The notes beneath the pieces were generated by a model, which worked only from the letters and a program-made list of their open reading frames with translations, did not search any database and had not been told where the DNA came from. This document shows positions 1 to 10,200 of a DNA stretch of 64,000 bases, one piece after another. Origin of the DNA: a virus. The stretch covers positions 1 through 64,000 of the IMG/VR virus record IMGVR_UViG_3300025133_009446. One strand, 5' to 3'. Both the position numbers and the translations under genes were made by a program. Each line of letters starts with the position of its first letter. Position 1 is the first letter of the stretch.

Positions 1-284
1 GTTCTTGGAACTGAAATTAATTTAGACTTCATCATTGACGTGTTATTTGTGAAAGCTTCAAAAACTGGTGTTTGCAGAATTTCTAAATCGTAATAAGCAG
101 AGCCAGATGCGTGTGCACCTTCGGTGTGATTTGAGTTTCTAAAGCTTGCATAATTGATCTCGTCATCACCTAGTGCAAATTTTGCAATTTTAAAACTATT
201 GTCGCCTCTAGCTAGTCTAAGTCTACCTTCGTCTGTTAACACTGCATCAAGAATGATGTCTCCGGAATTGTCTAAGAATGCCAT
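1..284 (-). CDS. Conserved phage structural protein, N-terminal part (cut by window edge)
   Basis: The start ATG at 284 follows a good ribosome site (AAGGAGATAAGC), and 94 codons remain open to the left window edge, so the C-terminus is missing. The visible protein begins MAFLDNSGDIILDAVLTDEG and continues with a KIAKFALGDDEI stretch. I recognise this opening from hypothetical or virion structural proteins of T4-like marine phages, but I know no defined function. It is the last gene of the leftward structural block, 53 nt after the 757-residue gene. A late virion role is inferred from position and family memory only. Confidence 0.75.
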   Translation of the reverse strand, partial: MAFLDNSGDIILDAVLTDEGRLRLARGDNSFKIAKFALGDDEINYASFRNSNHTEGAHASGSAYYDLEILQTPVFEAFTNNTSMMKSKLISVPR

Positions 285-337
285 GCTTATCTCCTTTTCA
301 AATAAATAGTTACAGCATTTAAATAAATACCAATAAA

Positions 338-2611
338 CTACTTTTTCTTACCGTCGCCTTCACTTTCACCAACCAAGTGCTCATGTTTAAAATCAACATT
401 GAAATCTATCTTCTTCCCTGTTTGGCGAGAGCAAAATCTTATTTTAAATTTTCTACCAAAAATCTTATTGGCTTTTTGTCCTAATGAAATATTATCTTTA
501 TCTTGATCCGCTATCTCTACCAAGCCCTGTGCAAATGTTGGAGAAATAAAAATATATCTTTTCATTGGCTTTTGCAACAACCGCTTGTTTATTTGCCTTT
601 GTCTAATCTTCAACTCTTTTTCACTAAAGACGTTTATAATAGGATAAATAACTCCATCATTACTAACCATCTCTACCTCATATATATGCGTCGGATTAGA
701 AAAATTACCATGTGAATCAAAGACTCTAAAGGTATAATAATATTTTTTATTAGGCAAAATATCGTCAACATATGAAGATATCGGCTCATACACGGCGCCA
801 TGAAGTTTGTTTCTGAAGTCTTCATAACTTAATGGTATCGTTGGTAACCTATATATTTGGTATACATATGCATGATCGTCCCCACCATAAGAAAGCTTTC
901 TTTGCATTTTGGCAGCTTTGGGATCTTTTAGTGGATCTATATCTTGAGACATATAATAACCAGTTACTTTATATCTATCAGCTGATTCAATTATCTTTGG
1001 TACCAAATCCACTTCACCAACTTGATTAACTAAGCTGATTAAAATTTTGTTATCAACACCTTTATAGGGTGTCATGCTAACCTCTGGTGGTAATGGAGGT
1101 TTGTCTGATATCAGAATATCCTGTGATTCAGCATATGGAACCTCTACTAACCGTGGAGCCTTACCAAGAGCAAGAGGGTGTCCGAGAGCCTTGCCCGGCG
1201 AATCGCCTATAACTATTTGATATGCATATATTTTATATCGATACCCTTTAAAGTATTTAACTTGTGAATCAATTAGTTTAACCACATTAATCCTACTAGA
1301 ATTTGGAATCCAATAATTTTGAATTACATTATTTTTTGAATCTCTTTTTTCTATTCTATAAAATGCTGTTTCAGAATAACATGCAATACCATTCTGTGCT
1401 TGGCTAGTTGTTCTGGCTTTTGCTTTTAAAAGCTCTTCAGTCTTAGCCTTAAATATGAGCAAGTGCAATGCTTTTACTAAAGTGTCATTCATTAATGATG
1501 ATTCACCACCAAAACCAAGAAACACGGCGTCAGAAAAATTAGTAAAATCCTCACTTGGTTTTTCATATAGATCTTTTACGCTTGAAAACCACTCTGTAAT
1601 GTCCCAATGCCTAAGAAGTCTTTTTGTTACCTTTCCGCCGCCAAGATTGCCTGCAGGAGTGGCTACTTCAATATATGATTTTTGTGCAGCTGGTCCATTT
1701 GGTCCATATACCATTTGCATAAACATTCGACTTAATTTCGCTTCTTCTAAAATATCTGCGAACTCTGTTTTGATGTCGGTTGTGAACTCAATAGACACTG
1801 TATATGGATGCATCTCTTTAAAATTTGCTTTATCTGTCAACCATTTAACATTATTTATTGGCACTATTATGTTTTTAAATCTATTGGCTACTGATTTTGG
1901 GTTAGTCGACTCTCTTTTAAGAAACTCTTTAATCGCCTTAGTCCAAGAATCATAGTAGTCTTGATTTTTAATATACGTTTTATATGTAGATGCCTTTTTT
2001 TCTAAATAGCCATGATCAGATTTTTCATAATGAGTGATTGGAGAGGTTTCAGTTTTTATACCGAAGAAGTTAGTTGTCCCAACGGGTTGGAGGGCGGCAT
2101 GTTGCCATAGAATATTACGTAAAGCTGCGCTTGTTTTGTTTTCATCCACACCTCTAACCGATTCCAAAACATAAAGATTGGGCAAGATAGTCTCTGGTAT
2201 TGTACCTAGTGAAGACACTTCTTCATATTTTGGCATTGAAAAGTTATATTCTGGTATAAAATTAGCATATGAAAACTCTATAGAACCTTGCAAAGAAGCT
2301 CCAAGTATTCCACTGCTTAAAACGTCCATAGGCGTGAAGATCTTAAATTTATGTCGTTTTAGAACTGCTGCAGCTTCTGCTGCTTCAACTGCGAGTTGAT
2401 AGTCTGATTTTCCGGCAGCAGCCGGATCATCCATCGAACCTTTTTCTATCGTGGTTTTTGAATTATCAGTGGGATCGCTACCCCCCAACTCAGAAATCGT
2501 TTCTCCTGTGAGTTCTCCGTCACTAGCCACATCGCCCCCTAAAGGTGGAAGTTTCCCCGGCGGCTTTTCAGTGGTGAAGAATGGCACGCTTACTGCAATA
2601 AGTTTTGCCAC
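338..2611 (-). CDS. Putative virion structural protein, 757 aa
   Basis: The start is GTG at 2611, preceded by GAAGGAAG about 9 nt upstream; there is no ATG nearby. After a Gly/Asp/Thr-rich low-complexity N-terminus (residues about 15-70) comes a long region without motifs I recognise. Around residues 620-650 the stretch KKYYYTFRVFDSHGNFSNP resembles a beta-sandwich (fibronectin-III-like) strand pattern, which is common in phage tail and baseplate proteins. It has no signal peptide or membrane segment. It lies between the 1134-residue protein and the partial gene at the window edge, in the baseplate/tail block. The structural role is inferred from location; the exact function is unknown. Confidence 0.7.
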   Translation of the reverse strand: MAKLIAVSVPFFTTEKPPGKLPPLGGDVASDGELTGETISELGGSDPTDNSKTTIEKGSMDDPAAAGKSDYQLAVEAAEAAAVLKRHKFKIFTPMDVLSSGILGASLQGSIEFSYANFIPEYNFSMPKYEEVSSLGTIPETILPNLYVLESVRGVDENKTSAALRNILWQHAALQPVGTTNFFGIKTETSPITHYEKSDHGYLEKKASTYKTYIKNQDYYDSWTKAIKEFLKRESTNPKSVANRFKNIIVPINNVKWLTDKANFKEMHPYTVSIEFTTDIKTEFADILEEAKLSRMFMQMVYGPNGPAAQKSYIEVATPAGNLGGGKVTKRLLRHWDITEWFSSVKDLYEKPSEDFTNFSDAVFLGFGGESSLMNDTLVKALHLLIFKAKTEELLKAKARTTSQAQNGIACYSETAFYRIEKRDSKNNVIQNYWIPNSSRINVVKLIDSQVKYFKGYRYKIYAYQIVIGDSPGKALGHPLALGKAPRLVEVPYAESQDILISDKPPLPPEVSMTPYKGVDNKILISLVNQVGEVDLVPKIIESADRYKVTGYYMSQDIDPLKDPKAAKMQRKLSYGGDDHAYVYQIYRLPTIPLSYEDFRNKLHGAVYEPISSYVDDILPNKKYYYTFRVFDSHGNFSNPTHIYEVEMVSNDGVIYPIINVFSEKELKIRQRQINKRLLQKPMKRYIFISPTFAQGLVEIADQDKDNISLGQKANKIFGRKFKIRFCSRQTGKKIDFNVDFKHEHLVGESEGDGKKK

Positions 2612-2649
2612 TTAAACAACTTCCTTCGACTTCATAATTTCATTTTTTT

Positions 2650-5600
2650 TCATTTTTTCTTATATCCTTTACTTAACTTCTTCTTCTTATATCCTTTACT
2701 TAACTTCTTCTTTTTTTTTGCCTGTTTGAACAGTTTCACATTAGTGTAAATATACTCTGTTGGTATAATGCTCGATTGCATGTTCAGTGTTTTAATCATA
2801 GCTCCAACAATTTTTTTAACTCCAGAATCAGCTGATAACAAATATGGTACTTGTTTGGTTTGTTCGACATCAAGAATAAAATATTTATTATATATTTGTA
2901 AATTCATTCCAGTTTTTTTCACATTTAATTTAGAGTTTGTGTATGGAATCAATCTGCAAATAACGTTCCCTCCACCGCGATTTTTAATTATCTGCAAGGC
3001 TTCTGGGGTTAATAATTTAAATATCGGCTTACTAAGATCCGGAATAATTGGTGGTGGAGGTTGCGCGGGAAGCTGAACAACTGGAGTTGATTGATCATAA
3101 CTTTCTAAATATTCAACATTTACTAAAGAATTTTGTCTTAAAGACAATATTGCAGCGAAGTTCTCATTGCTTTTATAATTGCTTAAAGGGGCTATAGCTC
3201 CGACTGTGGCGCCTATAAATTCAGATTTTAATTGAATAGGTGTCGTATTTAAATTTATTTCATCTATATTGATTTGTGTGTCGCTTGGCGCGTGATTATT
3301 AGGATTAAAAGAGTTTGCAATTTCTGCAGAATTAAGCATTTTAGACATACCAAACACTTCAGATAAACTGTTTGTTTCCTTACCTAACAATGCTGGCTCT
3401 AGCAGCTTTTTGTACAAACCAGAAGCGTCAACCTTATCCATCTCCTTGGCATATTTTTGTTTCAAAGCTTCAACTTTTTTAGAATCTATATCCTCATTTT
3501 TATAAGCCCTTCCACTTATAGGGCTTCTTTTGTTTGATCTTTTTCCTCTTCCGCTTTTTTTCAACATCTGTTCTGCAATATCTTGTATATTCTCTGTAAG
3601 TGGGCTCTCCGCAGTAACATTTTTTTCTGCCATAATTTGTGATAAATTAAATCTCGTTCTTTGTTCACTTTTAGTTAGTCTGGATTTAAACGACGTTTTA
3701 TTTAATGGACCAAATAAAGGTATTTGTGGAGATTTTTTAAACTGATTGAGCATTAAAGCAGTTGCAACAGTTTCAGCGTACTTGCTAACATCATTCATCT
3801 CCGATTCAGATGAACCAAAACTAATCGGCTCAGTAGAAGGTAGCTGCACCATAGAGGGTGACAGTGTTGACAATGCCATTGTATTTGAAAATAGTTCTAA
3901 TGACGTTGTTCCTGTATCGCTGGCGTTAACAAATTTTGCCAAATCTGCGGCGATTACAGTTTTAAAACTATTTTCACTTATAAGATCGAGTCCGATACCA
4001 CCCTCAGTCATGGGCTTAGAGTTTTTCTTAGAAAAATAATCAAATCCAGCACCTTTTGGGGTGTCGCTATCAACCATCTCATTAAAATAAACAACCACCT
4101 TGTGTGTCAATGTGGGAGATTTACTAGTAACTGTTGTTGCTCGTGCGGGGGTATCTGCAGTGCGTCCAAGCACCATCTCTACTTTCACAAATTTAGCCAA
4201 TTGGCTTATCATGTCTTCTATCATCTTTAAAGCTACTGATATCCCATATGGACTGCCAGTTTTTGGGCTTGAAATATTAACTAAATATTCTACTAGAGCT
4301 GTGTATATGCTTGTTCTTGTTTTGTCTCGGACACCATCCCCTCCCGGCGTATTGCCCGAGTCTGCACTCTTTATTGTAATTAAATCAGCAGGCTTCATCA
4401 CACAATTCAAAACGTCCAAATAAACCTCAAATACCCCCTTCCAAGAATTATTTTTTAAAGATTGAAACTCTTGAGTAAATTTATTTGATGCAATATTCCA
4501 ATAAGGTTTTTTATCAATAGACGAATTTTTCATTGAATCCTGATAATATAGCTTAAATGTGTTAGCCACTTTTAAAAGATCTTTAAGTTTTTCTTTCAAA
4601 AACTGCATAGTGCCGTCTACAAAATCAATTTCAATCCCATATTGATAAAATCCAGCTGTTACTTCAGCTATTTGATTATCTGCAATTGTAAAAAATCTAA
4701 TGAAAGAGTTTGTTGGCAATGTCAAATGTGGCTGTATTTCTGTCACTGCACCAACTATAGTTACCCCTTTAACATCGCCACCTTTATTTACCGCATTGAT
4801 AATTATATCAGTCACCGGCTCTTCCTTGTCAAACACTGTATTTGATGATGATGGGGAGCCTAATGAATTATTAGAGAGGGTTGGTTTCATTCTCCTTCTA
4901 AAGGCTCTAAAAGATGTTATTTTTGAATAATTCATTAATTTTAAAAGATTGCTCGAATCAATCATGTCAAATAAAACTGGGAATTGACAATTTTCTTTAA
5001 CAAGCTTTTTGTAATCTAATGCAAAAAATGACTTTACTTTACCGCCAGGAGATCTAGAAATGAAAACATTGCTAAAAAAAGGATGCTTTTTTTCTATATC
5101 ATGATAAAAGCTTTTAGACTTCGCAACAGAGGAATACATTTGTTCTATCTCATTTGAAAAATCAAATTTCATTTGATTTATTTTTGAGGCTAATCGAAAG
5201 TCTTGCACCGTCAAGTTCGACACTTTTTGAAGAGTTAGATGTTCTGAAGCTTTGGTGTGTTTTTTACCTGTCATATATCCAACGTAATTAAGTGAACCAG
5301 GATTCCCAGCTGGATGATAGTGCCTTGCTCCCTTCCACAATGAACCATCTGCTCTCTTAAACACATATCCAGCAGTATTAACTTGCCCATTCCGTAAAAC
5401 AATTTCTTCTACAATATTGCCAACAATCTTTTTCTTGTGCGCCGGGACGGACCTCAAGCCTTCTATTTCAGTTAGATCCAAATAAGGTACCGCATATATG
5501 GCTAAAAATTCAGGTTCTTTTTCTAAGTCAAGTTTTTTATGAAAAGCAATATCATACGCGCCATCATTACCAACAGCATATTGAGTGATTTTAGAAAGAT

Positions 5601-6054
5601 GAGCTGTTACCTTTCGCCCTAAGGCATTAGGAACAGTGGTTGATGGACCAGAAGACTGTGGGATTTGGTGATCAGGATCACTGTAAAGGGCTGTCGCTCC
5701 AAGATCAGCATTCGAGACATTGCCATAATATTCTGCATATGCATCTGCCGTCAGATTCGGAACTTCTTTTATCGTGCCTCTTATCCACTTCAACATATAT
5801 GGTGAAAAGCCTTCTTTAGTTAAAGCATAAAAAGCAACCTTATAAACTTTTTGTATATCTTGATTGCCAAGCCATTTAGAAATAAGCCCAGGAGCAGACG
5901 TGTCCTTTAAAATACAAGAAAAATTTACGTTCAAACCACCAGTTCCGGCACTCTGAATCGAGCCATCATCTTTAAATTCGTGTGGGTTTTCTAAAACAAT
6001 GCTTTGAATGTACACATTCGGTACCAAAGTTCCAACTGGATTATTTGCTGCCAT
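2650..6054 (-). CDS. Large putative virion structural protein, 1134 aa, with Lys-rich repeated tail
   Basis: The start ATG at 6054 has AGGAAAC upstream, and the stop of the preceding gene abuts it. The product is 1134 residues and soluble, with an N-terminal beta-rich region (MAANNPVGTLVPNVYIQSIV) and a middle part with a basic stretch (about residues 830-850, KSGRGKRSNKRSPISGR). The C-terminus is strongly basic and carries a 9-residue tandem repeat (KKKKLSKGY twice, then KKK). I do not recognise a catalytic motif. Its place in an uninterrupted run of baseplate genes suggests a tail or baseplate component. The basic tail could contact nucleic acid or acidic partner proteins; this is inference. 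Confidence 0.7.
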   Translation of the reverse strand: MAANNPVGTLVPNVYIQSIVLENPHEFKDDGSIQSAGTGGLNVNFSCILKDTSAPGLISKWLGNQDIQKVYKVAFYALTKEGFSPYMLKWIRGTIKEVPNLTADAYAEYYGNVSNADLGATALYSDPDHQIPQSSGPSTTVPNALGRKVTAHLSKITQYAVGNDGAYDIAFHKKLDLEKEPEFLAIYAVPYLDLTEIEGLRSVPAHKKKIVGNIVEEIVLRNGQVNTAGYVFKRADGSLWKGARHYHPAGNPGSLNYVGYMTGKKHTKASEHLTLQKVSNLTVQDFRLASKINQMKFDFSNEIEQMYSSVAKSKSFYHDIEKKHPFFSNVFISRSPGGKVKSFFALDYKKLVKENCQFPVLFDMIDSSNLLKLMNYSKITSFRAFRRRMKPTLSNNSLGSPSSSNTVFDKEEPVTDIIINAVNKGGDVKGVTIVGAVTEIQPHLTLPTNSFIRFFTIADNQIAEVTAGFYQYGIEIDFVDGTMQFLKEKLKDLLKVANTFKLYYQDSMKNSSIDKKPYWNIASNKFTQEFQSLKNNSWKGVFEVYLDVLNCVMKPADLITIKSADSGNTPGGDGVRDKTRTSIYTALVEYLVNISSPKTGSPYGISVALKMIEDMISQLAKFVKVEMVLGRTADTPARATTVTSKSPTLTHKVVVYFNEMVDSDTPKGAGFDYFSKKNSKPMTEGGIGLDLISENSFKTVIAADLAKFVNASDTGTTSLELFSNTMALSTLSPSMVQLPSTEPISFGSSESEMNDVSKYAETVATALMLNQFKKSPQIPLFGPLNKTSFKSRLTKSEQRTRFNLSQIMAEKNVTAESPLTENIQDIAEQMLKKSGRGKRSNKRSPISGRAYKNEDIDSKKVEALKQKYAKEMDKVDASGLYKKLLEPALLGKETNSLSEVFGMSKMLNSAEIANSFNPNNHAPSDTQINIDEINLNTTPIQLKSEFIGATVGAIAPLSNYKSNENFAAILSLRQNSLVNVEYLESYDQSTPVVQLPAQPPPPIIPDLSKPIFKLLTPEALQIIKNRGGGNVICRLIPYTNSKLNVKKTGMNLQIYNKYFILDVEQTKQVPYLLSADSGVKKIVGAMIKTLNMQSSIIPTEYIYTNVKLFKQAKKKKKLSKGYKKKKLSKGYKKK
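2657..2711 (-). repeat. 27-bp tandem repeat, about two copies, at the 3' end of the 1134-aa gene
   Basis: Two nearly perfect 27-bp units encode KKKKLSKGY twice, just before the stop codon. The repeat is in frame and adds positive charge to the tail. Copy number could vary by slippage, because the flanks are poly-A/poly-T tracts. Confidence 0.8.
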
Positions 6055-7200
6055 TTAACACGTTTCCTCTGGATCTGACGTCGTTGCTGCTGTGGTGGTA
6101 CCAACGGTATCATATACATTAACAACGGCTGTTTTTTGCCCTCTTTTATATTGTCTACAGTTAAACTCTTTATCTAAGTATAAATCGTTTGGCGTGTTGG
6201 AAGCATTTGCACAAATAATGCTTGCTGGTATTTCATCATCTCTTAAAATCTTAATATAATAATCTGCAAATTCAGAGTTCATAGAATCCATTCCAAGCTC
6301 TAGTTCCTCTTCAGAAAACAATCCTAAATCAACAATATCTTCGTTTACATCTTTTTCTTTGCTAAGAAATAGAGAATTCAATTGCTCTTTTCCATCCTTG
6401 CCTTTAATAACTTCATATATTTCAATATCAAAATTTTCTTTAGTATAGGCTGCATTATTTTCCACTATCTCAAACAACAAGTAATCAGCATGTACATTTG
6501 GTATTAATTTGCCAAATTCCACCTCTTCAGGATCGTAGTTCAAAGCACCAAGATCGTCCATATCAGAACCAAACTCATCGCTTCCATCGCCATCTGTGGT
6601 TGTCATTAAAGGAAAATCTCGTTGTGGCACTTCCTCATCAGCAAAAAACGTTTTATATTTCAAATCAATGTCTAGTTGAGGAATTCTCACTGTTGGTTTA
6701 TAACCATCTTCAAATAAATCAGAGCCAGTTATTGCTGTAGTTGTTTTTTTAATTTTTCCATGTAAAAGAGTTACATCCCACGCTGGAGCATAATTCGACA
6801 TATAGTCTGATGTACCAAGAGGTTGCATCATAACATACTGATTATCAAATTGTCTTAAATTAAAAGTCTTTTGCATGCCTTCATCAAAAACATTATCAGC
6901 TTCAATAGGATCAAATCCTGACTGTCTGATTTGTTCACTAACAAATTCATTTAATTTTTTTATTTCATCTTCTACGCTACTGAATATATATTGCGACTTC
7001 AATCTTGGTGTTTCATTTTTAATTCTTGTAGGAACATCGCTCGCTGTTTCTTGATGATTCGCATAATCCACATCATAAAGAACATCATCATCAAAAAAAG
7101 CATAAAAGTGAGGCTTAAATATTCCTTTAGACAATTTATATTTGCCAAATTGAGTTAATTCAACATCAATAACTTCTTCCTTTTTATTAAAAAATTCCAT
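6055..7200 (-). CDS. Acidic putative virion protein, 381 aa
   Basis: The ATG at 7200 has GAGGATAA about 10 nt upstream. The protein is 381 residues and acidic (many D/E runs, such as VLYDVDY and DEFGSDMDDLG). It opens MEFFNKKEEVIDVELTQFGK, an N-terminus I associate with hypothetical structural proteins of T4-like marine phages. It has no signal peptide, membrane segment or catalytic motif. It sits between the 3121-residue protein and the basic-tailed 1134-residue protein. The charge complementarity with that neighbour is suggestive of interaction but unproven. Confidence 0.7.
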   Translation of the reverse strand: MEFFNKKEEVIDVELTQFGKYKLSKGIFKPHFYAFFDDDVLYDVDYANHQETASDVPTRIKNETPRLKSQYIFSSVEDEIKKLNEFVSEQIRQSGFDPIEADNVFDEGMQKTFNLRQFDNQYVMMQPLGTSDYMSNYAPAWDVTLLHGKIKKTTTAITGSDLFEDGYKPTVRIPQLDIDLKYKTFFADEEVPQRDFPLMTTTDGDGSDEFGSDMDDLGALNYDPEEVEFGKLIPNVHADYLLFEIVENNAAYTKENFDIEIYEVIKGKDGKEQLNSLFLSKEKDVNEDIVDLGLFSEEELELGMDSMNSEFADYYIKILRDDEIPASIICANASNTPNDLYLDKEFNCRQYKRGQKTAVVNVYDTVGTTTAATTSDPEETC

Positions 7201-7230
7201 CTATATAATTATCCTCAAAGTAAAAAATCA

Positions 7231-10200
7231 TTAACCATAACCTCCACCAGTTCCGCCTCCCCCTGGACCTTTATTAAACTGCCCTGCTTGTGAGGCAGCG
7301 CCTGCGGCGCTACCTGCAACCACATTAGTGGTTGCTTGATTTGTCGTTTGTATCAACGTACCAATGCCCGCTTGTGTGTTTTGCTGCATATTTGTCGTTA
7401 TAGGCGGAAGATTAGCTGGTGATGCGTCGGGTGCAGCAGTTGCCAGCGCTTGGGCTATTTCTAAGTCTTGTTGACTCAGTACGCCAAAGGCTTTTGTAAT
7501 TTGTTGTAAGTATCCTGCCGCTTGTGCCGCACCTACGCTGGATCCCACAGCGCCTTGTTGTGACGGCAGCCAAGTGATAAGTGGACCAATCGTTCCTTGT
7601 GCAGCATCTAGTGTTGGTGGCGGCGCTGCAAAGTCTGGATTGCCCATGATTAACGTACTGTCCAATTTAACCAACTCTACCAAGGAGCAAAAGTCAAAAG
7701 GCCAATTATAGTTGTAGTCTGGAACTGACTCTTTTTCTGCGCCACCATCCCCAACTTCAAAATTAAATTTAAATCTTTTATCATCTTTTGCATCAGCTGT
7801 CATAGTAAAATAATTCCAGGCGGCTTTTTGTTTAACTTTAAAAACCATCCACTGTATTTCAGAATCAAAAATATCTATTATTGCCTTTCCACTGTTGTTG
7901 TTCTGTTTAAATATGTCCACTGGTAAAGACGAATTTTTCTTAACATAACTTCTTCCAATGTCGGGCGGGAGATTCTGCCATATTTTTGATAAATCTTCTT
8001 GAGTTAAATTAACTTCAAACTCAAATATAAACATAGCAAAAGGATCTACTTCTCCGTTTTTATAAGTTGAAAAATCAAACTGCGGTGGAAATACGTACTT
8101 TTTCATCTTTTTAACCATATTTATTATATCTTTTGATGGACGCATATTTGGCTGCTGCCCCACAATTTTATTGTAAGTCCCTACTTGTTCAGCCAAGTAT
8201 AGTTCAGCCAAATCAATTGTAGTGCGAGATATGTTAAAAAATTGTTTTTCCTCTTTTCCTATATTAATAAACGGAATTGCAATAACCGCTTCAGACATTT
8301 TTCTAGATAAAGCTATTTCTCCTATTCTTTTTTCTGCCTTGCTAAATCCCACCAGATCTGAAAGTGATTTTTCATTAAAATCGCCATCTTGCATTTGCAA
8401 AAAGATCCCCTTGCCGGATGATGGCACTTGCCCATATTGATGCCACATACCCCTAGCAACAGAACCAGAACCACTTACTGGTAACGTTACATTACAATTT
8501 GAAAAATCTAAAACAGGAGTTTCAAATTTAGGTTGAATCACCCATTTACTATTTACTGCTTGTGATATCTCTTTAGGATTACCAAGGGCATCAAAAATCA
8601 CCTGTGGTACAGATGTCATTTGTTTATAGTTTACAGAAGCGGTTAATTGCATATTTGCGCACTGAGCAGCGCTCGAATCACCGACTGCGTTGGTGAGGTT
8701 GGTGCCCATTCTACGCACGCTAGCTGTCATTTCATTCATTATATCATTTAAACTATATTTCTCTGTTCTTGTTGGGGTAAATTCAAATTTGATTTCGCTA
8801 TATCCATCATAATATGGTGGTGTATAGGCACTATAAGAGGCGCTTGATGGGTGTGCGTAAAAGGCTTCATAAAGATCAGTGATCAATGAGCCGGGAGTAT
8901 ATGGTGGACCAAAACCAGAACCGTATACATCTTCGTCGGTTGTGAAATTTCGAAACGTGCCACCATTGGCTCTACCTCTTTTTTCGCTACCAAACTGCCA
9001 TGGCATCTTCCGCCCATATTTTGAATCATAGGGTCCACCGCGAGCTTCGCTTCCCAAGCGCTTGTACATCGTCACAGTGCTTGGATTATAGTTGAAACTA
9101 GCTGAATAATAATATGCCTCGTCGGCAATCAGACCTGGCGCAGCTTTGATTGTGATGATTTGATTAAGCGTTCTAAACTGTGCATGAGACATTACTAATT
9201 TTCCTACATATTCCGTTCCTTCGACAGCATTACCAAAATTAGGATCATTTTCAGGCAATGACGCTATCGTTGTGAGTGAGGAATCCTTCTTAAAAAAATC
9301 AACCGTAGATGCCAAAAAGTTATGCATAGCCATTTTATAGTTTGGAGCACCCGCACCAACAAGAGATGCAGTCACATTAAAACTAGATGAATAGTGGGGA
9401 TCGTCATCTGCTACCATAACCCCGCCTAAGTAAGCAGGATTTTCTGGTTCAACCAGCGATTCAAATGGCACTCGCTGATCAAACAACCCCCTATTTCTTG
9501 GAATTCCATTATCTGGAGTTAATATTGTTCCCGTAACATTGTGATCGCCCGTATAGATTGGATAATCAACAGCAACACCAGATTTAATTGTATTATACAA
9601 AATCCCAGGAGCAAACATGCATTGCCATAGCGGGCGAGCATCTCTTGGTGCGCCAGTAACTGCTCCAAGCGCTTGTCCAGAAACCATACTAATTGCGGCA
9701 TCATCGCCTTCTGTTAGAATATTGTCTTTATAAGAATCCCAGAATAATTTTACCAAATCCAATGTACGCTGAGCGGGGTAAAAGCCTTTATAGGGTAAAA
9801 ATTTAACAATTCCGTTGCACTCTAAAGTAAAAGACTGTACAGAGCGATTTAAAACACCTTGATAGTCTTCTTTAACCAAACCAGCAAGTTTCATGAAATC
9901 AGTCGAAGAATAGACAGTAAATCTATCAGACATTGGTAAGCGCCCAGCTACTGAGCCCGTCATATCCATAACCCCTGGTACCTCAAAAGCTCCAGTGTTA
10001 TCAGCCAAGAAATCCCCACCTTTTTGATTAACATAGTAATTCATATGTTCAGAAATTCTAAATTCAGGAATTAAACCATAATCTTTTCCTACTCTCTTAA
10101 TATCTTCAATGTAATCAGAATAAGAATTATAGAAAGGTTCTACGCCCGCTTGTTCGGCTGCTTCCCACTTTGTGTCGCCTGCATATATTCTTGTGCCGTC

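Noticed and set aside
1455-5000. Plus-strand open frames of 65-170 codons inside the structural genes
   Set aside because: They lie opposite long minus-strand genes, lack ribosome sites and have unnatural composition; they mirror the coding strand.
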